Part shown: positions 13,773 to 15,752 of the stretch, one piece after another
How the letters are laid out: every line of letters begins with the position of its first letter
How positions within the stretch are numbered: position 1 is the first letter of the stretch
From: Novosphingobium sp.
GTDB lineage: Bacteria > Pseudomonadota > Alphaproteobacteria > Sphingomonadales > Sphingomonadaceae
DNA: 15,752 nucleotides
Assembly: GCA_021299075.1 (NCBI GenBank)
Contig: JAJTFU010000045.1
Coordinates: 1 to 15,752, forward strand
Direction: 5' to 3'
Notes under the pieces: model-generated
Databases searched by the model: none
What the model was told of the DNA's origin: nothing
Seen by the model: only the letters and a program-made list of their open reading frames with translations
Position numbers and translations under genes: made by a program

Positions 13773-14624
13773 ATGAAACGCCTGACCATCCTCCTCCCCC
13801 TGCTCCTCGCCGCCCCAGCCCAGGCCGAGGAGATCGGCGAGTGCCGGTTCAGCCGCGAGACGCTGACTTTTGCGGGTAGCCGCGTCGAACAGGCGGAGTG
13901 TCTGCTGCGCAAGATCGAGCTGCTGGCCGTTCGTAAGCCCCAGCCCTTGCCCAAGGTGATCCGCCACCTGATGGAGCGCGAAGACGGGCCAAGCGCCGCG
14001 CAGAAGGCCGCCGCACTGGCCGCCTTCCCCGAACCCTATCGGACTTTCGCGGCCGAATGGGCGAATACGCCGCTATCCCGCACCGAAGAGGGACTACCCG
14101 CGCTCTATTTCGTAATCCACGATACCTCGACGCCGTTCTACGCGAACGAGCCATTCCCCAAGCGGCTCAACCAGGACCTGACGGTCAACGATTTCACGCC
14201 CTACATGGACGGCACCTTCGCGCGGGAGCCGGTGGCGCATATCTTCCTCAACCGGGTCGGGCAGATCTGGGCCGGGCATGATTTTCAGGAAGGCTGGCGG
14301 GCGACCAAGCTGGAAAGCCGGGTCGTCGGGCCGCGCGCCCGTGGGCGGATGGTGCATATCGAGACGGTCCAGCCGCGCCGCTTCCTGCCGGGCGCGACCA
14401 GTCGCGGGCAGACCTATGGCCCGAAGCCCGGTTTCACCAGGGAGCAGTACCGGATGCTGGCCGCGCTCTATGTCTATGCCAGCGCGCGGGCCGGGGTCTG
14501 GCTGATCCCGGCGCAGCACAATACGGTCGATGCCGGCATCCCCGATGCCCACGACGATCCGCAGAACTTCGAGTTGAAGCAGTTTGCCAAGGAACTGGAA
14601 AAGCTGGTCGGCAAGCCGCGCTAG
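13773..14624 (+). CDS. Secreted amidase_2-like (N-acetylmuramoyl-L-alanine amidase family) protein
   Basis: The 283-residue product has a signal peptide (MKRLTILLPLLLAAPAQA then EE). A helical region spans about 40-100, then comes a domain with amidase_2/PGRP features: ALYFVIHDTST (H116), AHIFLNRVGQIWAGHDFQEGW (155-175), MVHIETVQP (H195, E197), and LIPAQHNTVDAGIPDAHDDPQNFE (H249, H260, D261/D262). H116, H195 and one of H249/H260 are candidate zinc ligands. The spacing at the third site differs from AmpD-type enzymes, so activity is not certain. If active it would cut the amide link between MurNAc and the stem peptide in the periplasm. I chose ATG 13773, which begins the signal peptide; AAGGA lies 12 bases upstream. 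An earlier in-frame ATG (13722) adds 17 unlikely residues. It is the only plus-strand gene in the rpsP-rplS region. Confidence 0.72.
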   Translation: MKRLTILLPLLLAAPAQAEEIGECRFSRETLTFAGSRVEQAECLLRKIELLAVRKPQPLPKVIRHLMEREDGPSAAQKAAALAAFPEPYRTFAAEWANTPLSRTEEGLPALYFVIHDTSTPFYANEPFPKRLNQDLTVNDFTPYMDGTFAREPVAHIFLNRVGQIWAGHDFQEGWRATKLESRVVGPRARGRMVHIETVQPRRFLPGATSRGQTYGPKPGFTREQYRMLAALYVYASARAGVWLIPAQHNTVDAGIPDAHDDPQNFELKQFAKELEKLVGKPR

Positions 14625-14917
14625 GCGGGAAAATCATTCCGGGTGGTGCGGATCGCGACTGGCAGGCCCACGAGCACAGCGATGATCAGCCCAAGCACCA
14701 CCAGCGCCAGGATAGGGATCACGCCATAGGGCAGCCCGCGCCGCACCATCGCCACCAGCGGCAAGAGCACCGGAACCACACCAGCGACAGTAGCGGCAAT
14801 GCCAACCCGGCGTCGCCGCGTGCTCTCCGGGCTCAGCACTCGCATCCCGCTGCAGATCCCCCAGGACAGCGCGGCCGGCAGCAGCACCATGACGATCAGG
14901 CCGAGGACAATTCCCAT
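14621..14917 (-). CDS. Small membrane protein of unknown function
   Basis: The 98-residue product has three hydrophobic segments (about 3-22, 40-58, 65-90) separated by a basic loop STRRRRVG (32-39) and VRRGLPYG (58-65). I do not recognise a family. The start has a TGAGG three to four bases upstream and lies 17 bases after the rimM stop, so it should be cotranscribed with rpsP-rimM. Its TAG stop shares the CTAG tetranucleotide with the stop of the opposite-strand amidase-like gene, so the two coding regions overlap by four bases tail to tail. Confidence 0.7.
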   Translation of the reverse strand: MGIVLGLIVMVLLPAALSWGICSGMRVLSPESTRRRRVGIAATVAGVVPVLLPLVAMVRRGLPYGVIPILALVVLGLIIAVLVGLPVAIRTTRNDFPA

Positions 14918-14934
14918 GACCTCAGCCTAACGCC

Positions 14935-15429
14935 TCAATCCGGCTCGGCAAATGACGCGGTGATCACGATCCGCGCATCATCCCACTCCGGCACAGCCTC
15001 GATCCGCATCGGCACCATGAAGCGCTTCCCAGTGGGCCGCTTGATTTCCAGCACATCGCCGGCGCCGAAATTGTCGATCGCGATCACTTCGCCCAGGTCC
15101 TCGTCCTCGGTCGAGACGGCGGGCAGACCCAGCAGGTCGGCGTGATAGTACTCCCCCTCCTCCAGCGGCGGCAGGGCCGAGCGGGGAACGGTCAGCGTGG
15201 TCCCGCGCAGCGCCTCGGCACCGTTCCGGTCCGTCACTTCGGCAAAGCGGGCGATCGCCCCGCCCTTGCCGTCATCGCGCAGCTTGGTCAGCGTCAGCGC
15301 GGAATCGTTGAAGGCGCGGAACCGCTGGAGCGATTCCACGCCTTCACCGAACAGCTTGAGGCGGACGTCGCCAGTCACCCCGTGCGCGCCGGCAATGGCG
15401 GCGAGAGTGACCGGCTTGTCACTGGCCAA
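14935..15429 (-). CDS. rimM: Ribosome maturation factor RimM
   Basis: RimM binds S19 and helps assemble the 30S head. The 164-residue product has the N-terminal RimM barrel (VTLAAIAGAHGVTGDVRLKLFGE at 7-29, AEALRGTTLTVPRSALP) and the C-terminal PRC-barrel (about 92-160, beginning EGEYYHADLLGLPAV, with LGEVIAIDNFGAGDVLEI and FMVPM). The start is a TTG: the rpsP TAA lies in the same frame nine bases upstream, so no earlier start is possible, and GAGGG within the last rpsP codons gives a ribosome-binding site ten bases before it. The tight spacing (six bases after rpsP) implies translational coupling. Length is typical. Confidence 0.95.
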   Translation of the reverse strand: MASDKPVTLAAIAGAHGVTGDVRLKLFGEGVESLQRFRAFNDSALTLTKLRDDGKGGAIARFAEVTDRNGAEALRGTTLTVPRSALPPLEEGEYYHADLLGLPAVSTEDEDLGEVIAIDNFGAGDVLEIKRPTGKRFMVPMRIEAVPEWDDARIVITASFAEPD

Positions 15430-15435
15430 GGCGGC

Positions 15436-15752
15436 TTAGCCCTCGGCCTGTTCTTCGCTGGCTTCGGCAGCCGGAGCTTCCTCAGCAGCAGCTTCTTCAG
15501 CCGGAGCGGCTTCTTCAGCGGCAGGGGCTTCGGCGGCAGCTTCTTCAGCAGCGGGGGCTTCCGGAGCAGCTTCTTCGGCCACTTCTTCGACCGCCGGAGC
15601 GGCGGCAGCGGCGGCTGCAGCTTCTTCAGCTTCGCGGGCCTTCTCGGCCTTTTCCTCGGCGCGCTCCTTGGCCTTCTTGCCGGGCTCACCCTTGTTCGGG
15701 TTCACGGTCGGGGCGCGTTCCTTGATCCCGGCCTTGTCGAGCAGGCGGGCGA
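15436..15752 (-). CDS. rpsP: 30S ribosomal protein S16 with long Ala/Glu tail, 5' end outside window
   Basis: Only the C-terminal 105 codons are present; the start lies beyond the right edge. The first visible residues, ARLLDKAGIKERAPTVNPNK, are the end of the S16 core, followed by GEPGKKAKERAEEKAEKA, common in alphaproteobacterial S16. The remaining roughly 65 residues are an almost pure Ala/Glu/Pro tail (EEAAAAAAAAPAVEEVAEEA and onwards) ending SEEQAEG. E. coli S16 is 82 residues in all, so this protein is about twice that length. An internal GTG at 15703-15705 is not a start. It heads the rpsP-rimM part of the cluster. Confidence 0.93.
   Translation of the reverse strand, partial: ARLLDKAGIKERAPTVNPNKGEPGKKAKERAEEKAEKAREAEEAAAAAAAAPAVEEVAEEAAPEAPAAEEAAAEAPAAEEAAPAEEAAAEEAPAAEASEEQAEG
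15505..15561 (-). repeat. Tandem 30-bp repeat in the rpsP tail
   Basis: The peptide unit EAPAAEEAA occurs twice with a ten-residue period (coding 15535-15561 and 15505-15531). The two 27-base copies differ at four positions, all silent third positions. Shorter GAAGAAGC(T/C) units recur on either side. The silent differences suggest the repeat is old and the amino-acid pattern is kept. Confidence 0.8.

Noticed and set aside
15466..15640. CRISPR-like array in the rpsP tail region
   Set aside because: The repeats are coding, with no unique spacers; they encode the Ala/Glu tail.

Overview
The window looks like chromosomal core sequence from a high-GC alphaproteobacterium, most likely of the order Sphingomonadales (Sphingomonas/Novosphingobium/Erythrobacter type). 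This rests on the style of the ribosomal proteins (an S6 opening MPLYEHVFLARQDL, and alanine/glutamate-rich tails on L9 and S16), the GC-rich third codon positions, and the mix of exported peptidases with a DUF418 membrane protein. I see no mobile element, CRISPR array, tRNA or rRNA. Assignments come from reading the translated sequence and recalling family motifs; no database search was run.

Layout. 1-125: start of a DUF808-type membrane protein, leaving the window on the minus strand. 126-321: shared intergenic/leader region. 322-1543 (+): rpsF-rpsR-rplI ribosomal operon, closed by a strong intrinsic terminator at 1571-1596. 1663-3614 (+): AMP nucleosidase (amn), then a GNAT acetyltransferase whose TTG start overlaps the amn stop. 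3618-10944 (-): a co-directional run that reads, in transcription order, dipeptidyl peptidase IV-like S9 peptidase, TPR plus putative 2OG-Fe(II) oxygenase, aspartate-semialdehyde dehydrogenase (asd), alpha/beta hydrolase and exported M2 (ACE-like) peptidase. The first four are tightly spaced; the M2 gene follows a 97-bp gap. 11030-12274 (-): DUF418 membrane protein, with a candidate promoter/operator upstream and a terminator downstream. 12357-15752 (-): the classic rpsP-rimM-trmD-rplS ribosome/tRNA-modification cluster, here split between rimM and trmD.

The most unusual stretch is that split (13520-14917). A small membrane protein (-) and a secreted amidase-like protein on the opposite strand (+) lie between rimM and trmD. 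Directly before trmD there is what reads as a small two-helix membrane protein gene broken by a frameshift: the first half is in one frame, the second half in another, and the second frame ends in an ATGA overlap with the trmD start. Codon use switches frame at a short GC-dinucleotide tract, which suggests a 2-base contraction or a sequence error.

Functionally the window is mostly housekeeping: translation (S6, S18, L9, S16, RimM, TrmD, L19), purine salvage (Amn), lysine/threonine/methionine precursor synthesis (Asd), plus export-type peptidases that could supply amino acids from peptides. I did not find a convincing new defence or mobile system. The second-look items are the disrupted rimM-trmD interval, a palindrome over the DUF418 promoter, and a terminator placed immediately before the DPP IV-like gene. 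The longest gene-free stretch is 196 bp (126-321).
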